Below are positions 50,592 to 58,782 of a stretch of DNA of 64,000 nucleotides, piece by piece (within the stretch, counting starts at the first letter, position 1; the number at the start of each line of letters is the position of its first letter). The notes under the pieces were generated by a model that saw nothing but the letters and a program-made list of their open reading frames with translations, was not told where the DNA came from and did not search any database. The position numbers and the translations under genes were made by a program. This stretch comes from Clostridium estertheticum subsp. estertheticum (GTDB taxonomy: Bacteria > Bacillota > Clostridia > Clostridiales > Clostridiaceae): positions 363,001 to 427,000 of the forward strand of contig NZ_CP015756.1 of the NCBI RefSeq assembly GCF_001877035.1. Reading direction: 5' to 3'.

Positions 50592-50789
50592 ATGATATAC
50601 ATAAATGGCAATGAAATAAGAAATGTTGATAATTTGAGGTTATCTGATTATCTAGTAAGAGAAGGTTATAAAATTTCTTGTGTTGCAGTTGAATGCAACG
50701 GCTTTATTGTGCCAAAAACTCAATATGAAGAAAAAATATTAACTGATTGTGATGTTATTGAAGTTGTAAGTTTTGTAGGAGGCGGCTGA
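50592..50789 (+). CDS. thiS: Sulfur carrier protein ThiS
   Basis: A 65-aa ubiquitin-like sulfur carrier (MIYINGNEIRNVDNLRLSDY at the start) that ends in the GG that becomes a thiocarboxylate (VVSFVGGG). Start at 50592 follows GGGGTGG. First gene of the thiazole operon and one base before thiF. Confidence 0.93.
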   Translation: MIYINGNEIRNVDNLRLSDYLVREGYKISCVAVECNGFIVPKTQYEEKILTDCDVIEVVSFVGGG

Positions 50790-50790
50790 T

Positions 50791-51600
50791 TTGAATATAA
50801 AAATTAATGGTAAACCAGTAACAACTAATTGTTTAACTCTTTATGGTTTGCGTTTAGAGAATTATGATTATGAAAAAAATATAATAACTATTTTGAATGG
50901 ATTTCAAACTTTTGATGACTATAAACTTAGTGAAAATGATGAAGTAAGCTTTATTGAAAAAGGTAAAATGCCATCACAAGATGAATTCGAAAGTTTGATG
51001 TGCGCAAGACATACTCCACATGTATTTGAAAAAGTTAAAGCTGCCAAGGTTGCAATTGCTGGTCTTGGAGGCCTTGGTTCTAATATAGCAATAAGTTTAG
51101 CAAGAACAGGAGTAGGTCATTTACATTTAATTGATTTTGATATTGTAGAACCTAGCAACTTAAATCGTCAGCAATATAAAATTAAACATCTTGGACTATA
51201 TAAAACAGAATCATTAAAAAATGAAATTTACGAAATAAATCCATTTATTAAAGTAACTATTGATACTGTTTTAGTTACACGAGAAAATGTTCAAGCATTA
51301 TTTAAAGATGATGACATTATTTGTGAAGCTTTTGATAATCCAAAAGCTAAGGCTTTACTTGTAAATACTATTCTTGAATGTTACCCATCAAAGAAAATTG
51401 TAGCAGCTTCAGGAATGGCAGGGTATGAAAGCAGTAATACAATAATAACAAAAAAAATATCAAATAATTTTTATTTGTGTGGTGATGGGGAAAATGGCGC
51501 TATGGTAGGGCGAGGGCTAATGGCTCCACGTGTAACTATTTGCGCAGGTCATCAGTCAAATATGGTTTTAAGATTAATACTCGGAATAGAAGAAATATAA
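50791..51600 (+). CDS. thiF: ThiF adenylyltransferase with N-terminal ThiS-like domain
   Basis: A 269-aa E1-like enzyme that adenylates the ThiS C-terminus. The ATP site is AGLGGLGSNIAISLARTGVG (about residues 91-110), then the acidic DFDIVEPSNLNRQQY. The first 65 residues form a second ThiS-like ubiquitin fold (MNIKINGKPVTTNCLTLYG) without terminal GG, a fused arrangement known in clostridial ThiF. No zinc CxxC pair is seen. TTG start at 50791 after GGAGGCGG. Confidence 0.93.
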   Translation: MNIKINGKPVTTNCLTLYGLRLENYDYEKNIITILNGFQTFDDYKLSENDEVSFIEKGKMPSQDEFESLMCARHTPHVFEKVKAAKVAIAGLGGLGSNIAISLARTGVGHLHLIDFDIVEPSNLNRQQYKIKHLGLYKTESLKNEIYEINPFIKVTIDTVLVTRENVQALFKDDDIICEAFDNPKAKALLVNTILECYPSKKIVAASGMAGYESSNTIITKKISNNFYLCGDGENGAMVGRGLMAPRVTICAGHQSNMVLRLILGIEEI

Positions 51601-51633
51601 ATTTAACAGTAAGAAAATAAAGGAGAAGAAAAC

Positions 51634-52410
51634 ATGGAAAATAGTACTGATAAACTTATTATAGGTGGACATGAATTTAGTTCACGATTTATATTAGGAT
51701 CTGGAAAATATTCACTTGATCTAATAAATGCAGCTGTTGAAAATGCTGGTGCGCAGATTATTACTTTAGCATTACGTCGTGCTAATTTGGGCGGCAGCGC
51801 TAATATTTTAGATTATATACCTAAAAATGTTACATTACTTCCAAATACATCAGGGGCGCGTAATGCGCAGGAAGCAGTTCGTATTGCACGTCTAGCTCGT
51901 GAGATTGGATGCGGAGATTTTATTAAAATTGAAGTTATTCGTGATTCAAAATATCTGCTACCAGATAATTATGAAACATTAAAAGCTACTGAAATTCTTG
52001 CAAAAGAGGGATTTATAGTAATGCCTTATATGTATCCTGATCTAAATGTTGCAAGAGATATGGTAAATGCAGGAGCTGCAGCTATTATGCCACTTGCTGC
52101 ACCTATTGGATCAAATAAAGGATTGTGTACACGTGATTTTATTAAAATTTTAGTTGATGAAATTGAACTTCCAATTATTGTAGATGCAGGAATTGGGAGG
52201 CCTTCTCAGGCTTGTGAAGCTATGGAAATGGGAGTTAGCGCTATTATGGTTAATACTGCAATTGCCTCGGCCGGTAATATTCCAGGTATGGCGGATGCTT
52301 TTAAGAAGGCAATAATTGCTGGAAGAGGCGCATATCTTTCAGGGCTTGGTAGTGTAATTTATAATGGTGCCTGCGCTTCATCACCATTAACTGGATTTGT
52401 TGAAGATTAA
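51634..52410 (+). CDS. thiG: Thiazole synthase ThiG
   Basis: A 258-aa TIM-barrel enzyme that forms the thiazole phosphate from deoxyxylulose phosphate, dehydroglycine and ThiS thiocarboxylate. Seen: [62 protein letters not shown] (Schiff-base Lys), [11 protein letters not shown] and [24 protein letters not shown] before ATG. Confidence 0.97.
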   Translation: MENSTDKLIIGGHEFSSRFILGSGKYSLDLINAAVENAGAQIITLALRRANLGGSANILDYIPKNVTLLPNTSGARNAQEAVRIARLAREIGCGDFIKIEVIRDSKYLLPDNYETLKATEILAKEGFIVMPYMYPDLNVARDMVNAGAAAIMPLAAPIGSNKGLCTRDFIKILVDEIELPIIVDAGIGRPSQACEAMEMGVSAIMVNTAIASAGNIPGMADAFKKAIIAGRGAYLSGLGSVIYNGACASSPLTGFVED

Positions 52411-52423
52411 GGAGGAGATTTAA

Positions 52424-53581
52424 ATGGAACAACAGATTGATCATATGAAATATATGGAAGGTATGGAAGAGACTAAATCTAATGTTATGGATCAGGTTAT
52501 CTCAAAAATGCAATCATACGATTCTGAAAAATATACAGCTCATAATGTGCTTATGGCTCTTAAGAAAGATGTATTAGATATCGAAGATTTTGCAGCTTTA
52601 TTATCGCCTGCAGCATTACCTTTTCTTGAGGACATGGCTAAGCGTGCTAAAGTAGAAACACATAAGCATTTTGGTAACTCAGTTTATATGTTTACTCCAA
52701 TTTATATTTCTAATTATTGTGAAAACTATTGTATTTATTGTGGTTTTAACTGCTACAACAAAATTAAGCGTGCGAGACTTAATGCAGGTGAAATAGAAAA
52801 AGAAATGCAAAGTATTGCGAGTACTGGATTACAAGAAATATTAATTCTCACTGGTGAAAGTCGTAGTATGTCTGATGTTTCGTATATTGGTGAAGCTTGT
52901 AAAATAGCTAGAAAATATTTTAAGGTGGTTGGTCTTGAAGTATATCCAATGAACTCATATGAATATGAATACGTACATAAATGTGGTGCAGATTTTGTTA
53001 CTGTATTCCAGGAAACTTATAATTCAGATAAATATGAAACATTACATTTAGAGGGGCACAAACGTGTTTTCCCTTATCGGTTTAACGCACAAGAAAGAGC
53101 ATTAAAAGGTGGTATGCGCGGTGTTGGATTTGCTGCCCTTCTGGGACTAGATGATTTTCGAAAGGATGCTTTAGCAACAGGGCTTCATGCATACCTTCTT
53201 CAACGTAAGTATCCACATGCTGAAATTGCTCTTTCATGTCCAAGATTATGTCCAATAATTAATAATGACAAAATTAATCCAAAAGATGTACATGAGAAGC
53301 AGTTGTTACAGATAATTACTGCATATAGAATATTTTTGCCTTTTGCAAACATTACTATATCAACTCGTGAACGTGCTGGGTTTCGTGATAATGTAATTGG
53401 ACTTGCAGCAACTAAAATTTCAGCTGGAGTTTCAGTTGGAATAGGCGGTCATAGTGCTAAAGATGAGGCTAAAGGTGATGAACAATTTGAGATTTCGGAC
53501 CCCCGTACAGTATCGGAAATATCTGATGTAATTAAGGATCATGGTCTTCAACCAGTTATGAGTGATTATATATATGTATAA
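52424..53581 (+). CDS. thiH: Tyrosine lyase ThiH
   Basis: A 385-aa radical SAM enzyme that splits tyrosine to give dehydroglycine for ThiG. The cluster motif is CENYCIYCGF (about residue 97), with GEIEKEMQSIASTGLQEILI and a C-terminal GGHSAKDEAKGDEQFEISDP. Anaerobes use ThiH rather than the oxygen-dependent ThiO, fitting a Clostridium. thiE overlaps its last eight bases. Confidence 0.97.
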   Translation: MEQQIDHMKYMEGMEETKSNVMDQVISKMQSYDSEKYTAHNVLMALKKDVLDIEDFAALLSPAALPFLEDMAKRAKVETHKHFGNSVYMFTPIYISNYCENYCIYCGFNCYNKIKRARLNAGEIEKEMQSIASTGLQEILILTGESRSMSDVSYIGEACKIARKYFKVVGLEVYPMNSYEYEYVHKCGADFVTVFQETYNSDKYETLHLEGHKRVFPYRFNAQERALKGGMRGVGFAALLGLDDFRKDALATGLHAYLLQRKYPHAEIALSCPRLCPIINNDKINPKDVHEKQLLQIITAYRIFLPFANITISTRERAGFRDNVIGLAATKISAGVSVGIGGHSAKDEAKGDEQFEISDPRTVSEISDVIKDHGLQPVMSDYIYV

Positions 53582-54170
53582 ACTACTTGCAATTACCAAT
53601 CGGCATCTTTGTAATAATGACTTTTTACAGCAGATACAAAGCATATGTTCATTGAATGAAAAAAACACAATGATTAAGTCTGTGAGTATAGTACTTAGAG
53701 AAAAAGATTTATCTGAAAATGATTATAAAAATCTAGCAACTAAGGTATTAGAAATATGTAAAGAAAATAATACAGAGTGTATATTACACACTTATTATAA
53801 AGTAGCTAGAGAACTTAATTGTAAAAAGATTCATCTGCCTTTACATGTTTTAAAATCTAAGCCGGATATATGCAATGAATTTAATGAAGTTGGAGTGTCT
53901 ATCCACTCAGTAAATGAAGCACTAGAAGCTGTTAATTTAGGTGCAACTTATATTATAGCAGGACATATATTTGCGACTAACTGTAAAAAAGACGTTCCAC
54001 CAAGAGGCCTAAACTTTTTATCATCAGTCTGTAGCTCCATAAATATACCTGTTTATGCTATTGGGGGCATTTTGCCTGCAAATGCTCAAAAGGCTATTAA
54101 TGCAGGTGCAGATGGTGTTTGTATTATGTCAGGGTTAATGACCTGTGAAAATCCTAGGGTATTTATGTAA
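53574..54170 (+). CDS. thiE: Thiamine phosphate synthase-like protein ThiE/TenI
   Basis: A 198-aa TIM-barrel protein. ATG 53574 overlaps the thiH stop. Features are the start MYKLLAITNRHLC, KIHLPLHVL, GVSIHSVNEALEAVNLGATY, IIAGHIFATNCKKDVPPRGL and VYAIGGILPANAQKAINAG (phosphate-binding). The missing diphosphate residues and short form could also point to TenI, a thiazole tautomerase of the same fold; I cannot separate the two by eye. Confidence 0.85.
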   Translation: MYKLLAITNRHLCNNDFLQQIQSICSLNEKNTMIKSVSIVLREKDLSENDYKNLATKVLEICKENNTECILHTYYKVARELNCKKIHLPLHVLKSKPDICNEFNEVGVSIHSVNEALEAVNLGATYIIAGHIFATNCKKDVPPRGLNFLSSVCSSINIPVYAIGGILPANAQKAINAGADGVCIMSGLMTCENPRVFM

Positions 54171-54274
54171 GAAGCAAATATTCACATTAAAATAATTCAA
54201 TATTAGTATAATTTGGGTTATAATATATCTAAGTCGCAACAATAAAATAATGTGAAATATGGAGGGTTTTTTAA

Positions 54275-55147
54275 ATGAATAAAAAATTAGTCTTAGGTAT
54301 AATTTTAACAGCAGCAAGTTTGTTTGCAACACCTATAAATAATGTATACGCTGATTCATATAAAAGTGTTACTATAGGAGCTGATTTGACGAATCAGCAG
54401 AAACAAAACATGCTAAAGTATTTTAATGTAGATAGTAATAGTGCAAGTGTTGTTGAAGTTACGTCTACTGAGGAAAAGAAATATCTAGGAGATACTGTAT
54501 CTAAAGGTCAATTAGGCAATAAGTCGATATCATGTTCATATATTGAGCCAACAACTACTGGTGGTTTAGTAGTGAATACACATAATGTAACTTGGGTAAA
54601 TGCTAGTATGATAAAGAATGCTCTAATTACAGCAGGAATTGAGAATGCTAATGTTAAAGTTTCTGCACCATTCACTGTATCAGGTACGGCAGCTATGACT
54701 GGCATACTAAAGGGATTTGAAAATAGTAAAGACGGTAAGAAATTAGATGAAAAAACAAAAAAAACAGCTAATGAAGAGGTTGCAGTTACAGGCAAATTAG
54801 GTGAAAAAATTGGACAAGATAAAGCTTCAGGATTAATAAATGAAGTAAAGAGTGAAGTTATAAAAGATAAACCTAAGGATGAGGAAGGCATAAAGAAAAT
54901 AGTAAATAATGTAACGGATAATTACAGTTACAAGCTGTCTAAGGATGATGTAAATAATATTGTTGGGTTAATGACAAATGTAAATAAATTAAACTTGGAT
55001 TACAATAAAGTAAAAGGACAACTTGAGGGTGTAGCTAGTACGATGAAAAATACATTACAGAGTGATAAAACTAAAAGTTGGTTCGCAGGTGTGTGTGCTT
55101 CTATTGGAGATTTCTTTAAAGGGATAGCAAATAGTTTAAAATCATAA
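54275..55147 (+). CDS. DUF1002 family secreted protein
   Basis: A 290-aa protein with a signal peptide (KKLVLGIILTAASLFATPI, likely cut after NNVYA). DUF1002 is recognised by VTIGADLTNQQKQNMLKYFN, SISCSYIEPTTTGGLVVNTH, NVTWVNASMIKNALITAGIE and NVKVSAPFTVSGTAAMTGIL. The family is found in spore-forming Firmicutes; role unknown, outside the membrane. GGAGG and ATG start. It lies just ahead of an ssrA-type scar. Confidence 0.9.
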   Translation: MNKKLVLGIILTAASLFATPINNVYADSYKSVTIGADLTNQQKQNMLKYFNVDSNSASVVEVTSTEEKKYLGDTVSKGQLGNKSISCSYIEPTTTGGLVVNTHNVTWVNASMIKNALITAGIENANVKVSAPFTVSGTAAMTGILKGFENSKDGKKLDEKTKKTANEEVAVTGKLGEKIGQDKASGLINEVKSEVIKDKPKDEEGIKKIVNNVTDNYSYKLSKDDVNNIVGLMTNVNKLNLDYNKVKGQLEGVASTMKNTLQSDKTKSWFAGVCASIGDFFKGIANSLKS

Positions 55148-55220
55148 ATGAGATGAGGGTTGGAGGTATAAGTTAATGGGTGAAATAATATTCACTTTAT
55201 ATAGTGAATTTCACCCGCCA

Positions 55221-55281
55221 TGCTTCGCCTCCATCAGTAAAACTCACAACTAATTAATAATTAGTTGTGGTTTTTTTTATA
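55221..55281 (+). repeat. ssrA-type scar with terminator (left of cassette 2)
   Basis: TGCTTCGCCTCCATCA corresponds to the scar at 30494 (TGCTTCGCCTCCACCA) with one mismatch, and hence to the end of tmRNA. AGTAAAACTCACAACTAATT and its complement then form a terminator like that of ssrA. Just before it, GGGTGAAAT..ATTCACT and AGTGAATTTCACCC (55171-55215) form a further hairpin. Confidence 0.8.
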
Positions 55282-55305
55282 CTATTATTTATAATGGGGT
55301 GGAAT

Positions 55306-56010
55306 ATGGATAAAAGAGCTAAAATTTTAGTAGTTGAAGATGAAAATGATATTAATAAATTACTTTGTACTATGCTTGAAAATAAGAGATATAGAACTAG
55401 AGCAGCTTTTTCGGGAACAGAAGCTTTAATGTGTGTAGAAAATGAATGGTGGGATATGATTTTATTAGATTTGATGATTCCAGGGATTAGTGGAGAAGCG
55501 GTTATAGTAAAAATTAGAGAAATAACAAAAGCTCCGATAATTGTAATAAGTGCAAAAACATTTAAAAAGACTAAGGTAGAATTATTAGAAAAAGGAGCCG
55601 ATGATTTTATTTGTAAGCCTTTTGATCTAGATGAAGTGGTTGCAAGAGTTAATTCTAATTTGAGAAGGTATTTAGAATTTTGTACTAATGAAAAAAATAA
55701 AAATAGGGATAATATTTTGTCTTATAAAGATATCAGTTTAAATATAGAAAGTAAAGAAGTAAAAGTGGGACAAAATATAGTTACGTTAACTGCAAAAGAA
55801 TTTGCATTGCTAAAATTATTATTAACTAATCCAAACAAGGTATACAGTAAATCTAATATTTTTGAAAGTATATGGGGCGAAGAATTCTCTGGTGATGATA
55901 ATACTGTTAATGTACATGTGAGTAGATTAAGAAAAAAGCTGTCCATTGCAAATAATAGTCAAGACTATATAGAAACAATTTGGGCAATGGGGTATAAACT
56001 AAAAAAGTAG
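55306..56010 (+). CDS. OmpR-type response regulator, cassette 2
   Basis: A 234-aa regulator: ILVVEDENDINKLLCTMLEN, phospho-Asp in MILLDLMIPGISGEAV (about residue 53), KPFDLDEVVARVN and winged helix VNVHVSRLRKKLSIAN. ATG 55306 follows GGGGTGG. It is clearly paralogous to the regulator at 30907 (both share AFSGTEA and LMxPGISGE). It is the first gene of a second regulator-ATPase-permease-kinase cassette. Confidence 0.92.
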   Translation: MDKRAKILVVEDENDINKLLCTMLENKRYRTRAAFSGTEALMCVENEWWDMILLDLMIPGISGEAVIVKIREITKAPIIVISAKTFKKTKVELLEKGADDFICKPFDLDEVVARVNSNLRRYLEFCTNEKNKNRDNILSYKDISLNIESKEVKVGQNIVTLTAKEFALLKLLLTNPNKVYSKSNIFESIWGEEFSGDDNTVNVHVSRLRKKLSIANNSQDYIETIWAMGYKLKK

Positions 56011-56030
56011 TAAAATGAACATTAGAAGAT

Positions 56031-56060
56031 TTAAGACTTTTGAAAGACTTTAGTAAAGTT
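56031..56060 (+). promoter_or_regulatory. Probable regulator repeats ahead of ABC genes
   Basis: TTAAGACTTTTGA and GAAAGACTTTAGT repeat an AAGACTTT core 11 bases apart. The core resembles the repeats ahead of cassette 1 (TATGACTTCTTTAAA), so the paralogous regulator may bind here. Confidence 0.5.
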
Positions 56061-56112
56061 TTCTTATGAAACATAAGTTATGATAAAAGTATGATTCATA
56101 AGGAGGTAAAAA

Positions 56113-57033
56113 ATGAGTGGATATGTAATTAGAGCTAGCAACATTACAAAAACATATGGTAAGTACAAAGTTTTAGATGATTTGTCCATAAATATAAAAA
56201 AAGGTGATATATATGGTGTTATAGGAAAAAATGGTGCTGGAAAAACAACTATGATTAGAGTGATTACAGGTCTTGTTATACCTAATAATGGACAAGTTGA
56301 ACTGTTTGGTCATAGTGAGGAGAAAGAGATTATTAAGGAAAGAAGTAGAATTGGTACATTAATAGAATCGCCAGCTCTTTATCTTAACATGACTGCGGGG
56401 GAAAATCTTGAACTTGTCAAAATTCAAAGAGGAATTCCAGGAAACAAATGTATTAGTGAGACTTTAAATTTAGTAGGACTTAAGGGGGTAGAGAAGAAGA
56501 AAACCAAAAATTTTTCACTAGGAATGAAGCAAAGACTAGGAATTGCTATGGCGTTATTAAGTGAGCCAGAATTTTTGGTTTTAGATGAGCCTATGAATGG
56601 ATTAGATCCAATTGGGATAAAAGAAATAAGAGAGCTTTTACTAAAATTAAATAAAGAAAGAGGAACAACTATTTTAATATCAAGTCATATGTTATCTGAA
56701 CTAACTCACATTTCCAATAGATATGGTTTTATAGATAATGGAAAATTAATTGAAGAAATGACAGCTAATGAACTTTCAAATAAATGTAGAACTTATCTTC
56801 ATTTGAAAGTAAATGATTCTTCTGATGTCTCAGTTATTTTAGAAAATGAGATTGGAATAAAAGACTTTGAAGTTTTTCCAGATAATATCATAAGAATATA
56901 TGATGAATTTGATGGGGAAAAGATTACTATTGCTCTATCTAAACATAACATAGGAGTTAAAGAAATAATGCAAATGGGTGAATCTCTGGAGGATTATTTT
57001 ACTAAGTTAGTTGGAGGCGAAGGTAATGAGTAA
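56113..57033 (+). CDS. ABC transporter ATPase, cassette 2
   Basis: A 306-aa BcrA-like ATPase: Walker A GKNGAGKTT (about residue 38), signature LGMKQRLG, Walker B LVLDEPMNGLDP, His in SSHML. It is closely related to the cassette 1 ATPase over its full length, including the C-terminal extension (MGESLEDYFTKLVG). GGAGGT and ATG start. The permease start ATGA overlaps its end. Confidence 0.92.
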   Translation: MSGYVIRASNITKTYGKYKVLDDLSINIKKGDIYGVIGKNGAGKTTMIRVITGLVIPNNGQVELFGHSEEKEIIKERSRIGTLIESPALYLNMTAGENLELVKIQRGIPGNKCISETLNLVGLKGVEKKKTKNFSLGMKQRLGIAMALLSEPEFLVLDEPMNGLDPIGIKEIRELLLKLNKERGTTILISSHMLSELTHISNRYGFIDNGKLIEEMTANELSNKCRTYLHLKVNDSSDVSVILENEIGIKDFEVFPDNIIRIYDEFDGEKITIALSKHNIGVKEIMQMGESLEDYFTKLVGGEGNE

Positions 57034-57766
57034 TTTAGTTAGAGGAGAATTTTACAAATTAAGAAAAAGTAATTATTTTATTGGAATAATATTTTTAGCA
57101 ATAGTGGCTTCATTTTTTTTAATTATTATATGGGATAATGATATACATAAACTACAAAATGTAAAGTCTAATCTTATTGTGAATGGTGCATCTTCAATAC
57201 AATATGGATTCGAATATATTATATATACTAGTTTTATATTTGCATTATTAGGCGGAGAATTTATTGCTAAGGATTTTAAAAATAGTAATATAAGTAAAAG
57301 TTTCAGTTATGGATATACGAGAAGTAAGGTTATATTAAGTAAATTAATAGTATTTATAATTGCTTGTTTATTTTTAGAAATAATTTATACAACAATTTTA
57401 GTTATATATGTTTCAATAAATCATGAATTTTGTGAAGTATTAAATTTAAATGTTATTTTATATTTAATCAGAGTAATTATTATTGGAATAATGTATAGTG
57501 CAGCCACAATATGTATAATAGCTATGATTGCTATAACAACAAAGAGTGCTCTTTGTACATTTGCTTCACCGGTTATATTTTTGTTGATTCAATTATTTCT
57601 TTCAAACATAAGTGCATATATACTTCCTTATGTTGCTGGGCGAGGGGCAATATTAAGATTTGCACCTAAAGAAGAAATTATATTTGGGATAATTTCATCA
57701 CTTTTAACTTTTATTATAACAATTGGAGTGAGTATGTTGTATGTAAGGCATGAAGATATTAATTAA
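57026..57766 (+). CDS. ABC transporter permease, cassette 2
   Basis: A 246-aa ABC-2-type permease with six membrane segments (YFIGIIFLAIVASFFLIIIW; YIIYTSFIFALLGGEFIA; LIVFIIACLFLEIIYTTILV, and three more). ATG 57026 overlaps the ATPase stop by eight bases. Same place and size as the cassette 1 permease (NLVRGEFYKLRKSNYF compares with NYIKSEFYRVSHSRGI). Confidence 0.9.
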   Translation: MSNLVRGEFYKLRKSNYFIGIIFLAIVASFFLIIIWDNDIHKLQNVKSNLIVNGASSIQYGFEYIIYTSFIFALLGGEFIAKDFKNSNISKSFSYGYTRSKVILSKLIVFIIACLFLEIIYTTILVIYVSINHEFCEVLNLNVILYLIRVIIIGIMYSAATICIIAMIAITTKSALCTFASPVIFLLIQLFLSNISAYILPYVAGRGAILRFAPKEEIIFGIISSLLTFIITIGVSMLYVRHEDIN

Positions 57767-57806
57767 AAATAAGTAAAAATTTTATTATATGAGTGGGAGA
57801 AATGAG

Positions 57807-58715
57807 ATGTATATAGTTATTTTAATAATTATTTTTCTAATATTAATTTCAACAGTAGCACTTATTAAGTTACATTTATATAAAAGAGAAATAGAAGCTA
57901 TAACTAAGCAAATCAAAAATTTTAGAGTGCGAGAAACCAATAAAAAAGTTAATATTGAAATAGATGATAAACATATAGAAGACTTAGCTTTTGAAATTAA
58001 TGAATATATGGAACTTTATAGAAGAAGTGAACAAGAAAAAGTAATGTTCGAAAACACATTAAAACAAGGGATAGCTAATATGTCTCATGATTTAAGGACC
58101 CCATTAACATCAATAATAGGATATTTAAAACTTCTTAAACAGAATTCTATAGATAAAGAAGAGGCATTAGAGATAATCGAAAATAAAACTAATCATTTAA
58201 ATGCGCTTATAAATGATTTTTTTGAGTTAGCTTCAATAGAAAGTGAAGATTATGAATTAGAGATGACAAAAGTAAATTTAACTAATATAGTACGTGATGA
58301 AATTTTATCGCTTTATGAAGCTTTTGAGAGCAAAGGGATAGAACCTAAAATAAGCATTTTGGATAAACCAATTTTCATAATGGGCAATAAGGATAACCTA
58401 GAGAGAATAATAGATAACTTGCTTTCTAATACATTAAAATATGCGGTGAAAGATATTGAAATCAAATTAGAAGAATATAATGCTAAAGTTATCTTTTCTA
58501 TTTCAAATATATGTGTAGGCGTCGATGAAAAAGATGTATTACATATGTTTGATAGATTCTATATGGCAGATAAGGTGAGAATGGGAAAAGGTGTAGGACT
58601 GGGACTGTCTATTGTAAAAAGCTTAATGGAAAAGATGAATGGAGTTGTAAGCGCAAAGCTTGAAGAAAATACAATGTCTATAATATGTGAATGGAAGTGC
58701 ATAAAAAATATATAA
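57807..58715 (+). CDS. Sensor histidine kinase, cassette 2
   Basis: A 302-aa kinase. ATG 57807 is used since GGGAG stands eight bases ahead. One membrane segment (MYIVILIIIFLILISTVALI), HisKA motif NMSHDLRTPLTSIIGYLKLL (phospho-His about residue 95), N box IIDNLLSNTLKYAV, and GKGVGLGLSIVKSLMEKMNG. It resembles the cassette 1 kinase in length and in lacking an outer sensor domain. Confidence 0.92.
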   Translation: MYIVILIIIFLILISTVALIKLHLYKREIEAITKQIKNFRVRETNKKVNIEIDDKHIEDLAFEINEYMELYRRSEQEKVMFENTLKQGIANMSHDLRTPLTSIIGYLKLLKQNSIDKEEALEIIENKTNHLNALINDFFELASIESEDYELEMTKVNLTNIVRDEILSLYEAFESKGIEPKISILDKPIFIMGNKDNLERIIDNLLSNTLKYAVKDIEIKLEEYNAKVIFSISNICVGVDEKDVLHMFDRFYMADKVRMGKGVGLGLSIVKSLMEKMNGVVSAKLEENTMSIICEWKCIKNI

Positions 58716-58722
58716 TAAGTAG

Positions 58723-58780
58723 CGGTTCGCTTAAACCAGTAAAACCCACAACTAATTAATTGGTTGTGGGTTTTCTTATG
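58723..58780 (+). repeat. ssrA-type scar with terminator (right of cassette 2)
   Basis: GGTTCGCTTAAACCAGTAAA aligns without gaps with the scar at 55224 (TTCGCCTCCATCAGTAAA), followed by ACCCACAACTAATTAATTGG then TTGTGGGTTTTCTTATG. That terminator has the same loop and tail as the one directly after ssrA. It may be the outermost scar, after which core genes resume. Confidence 0.7.
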
Positions 58781-58782
58781 TT

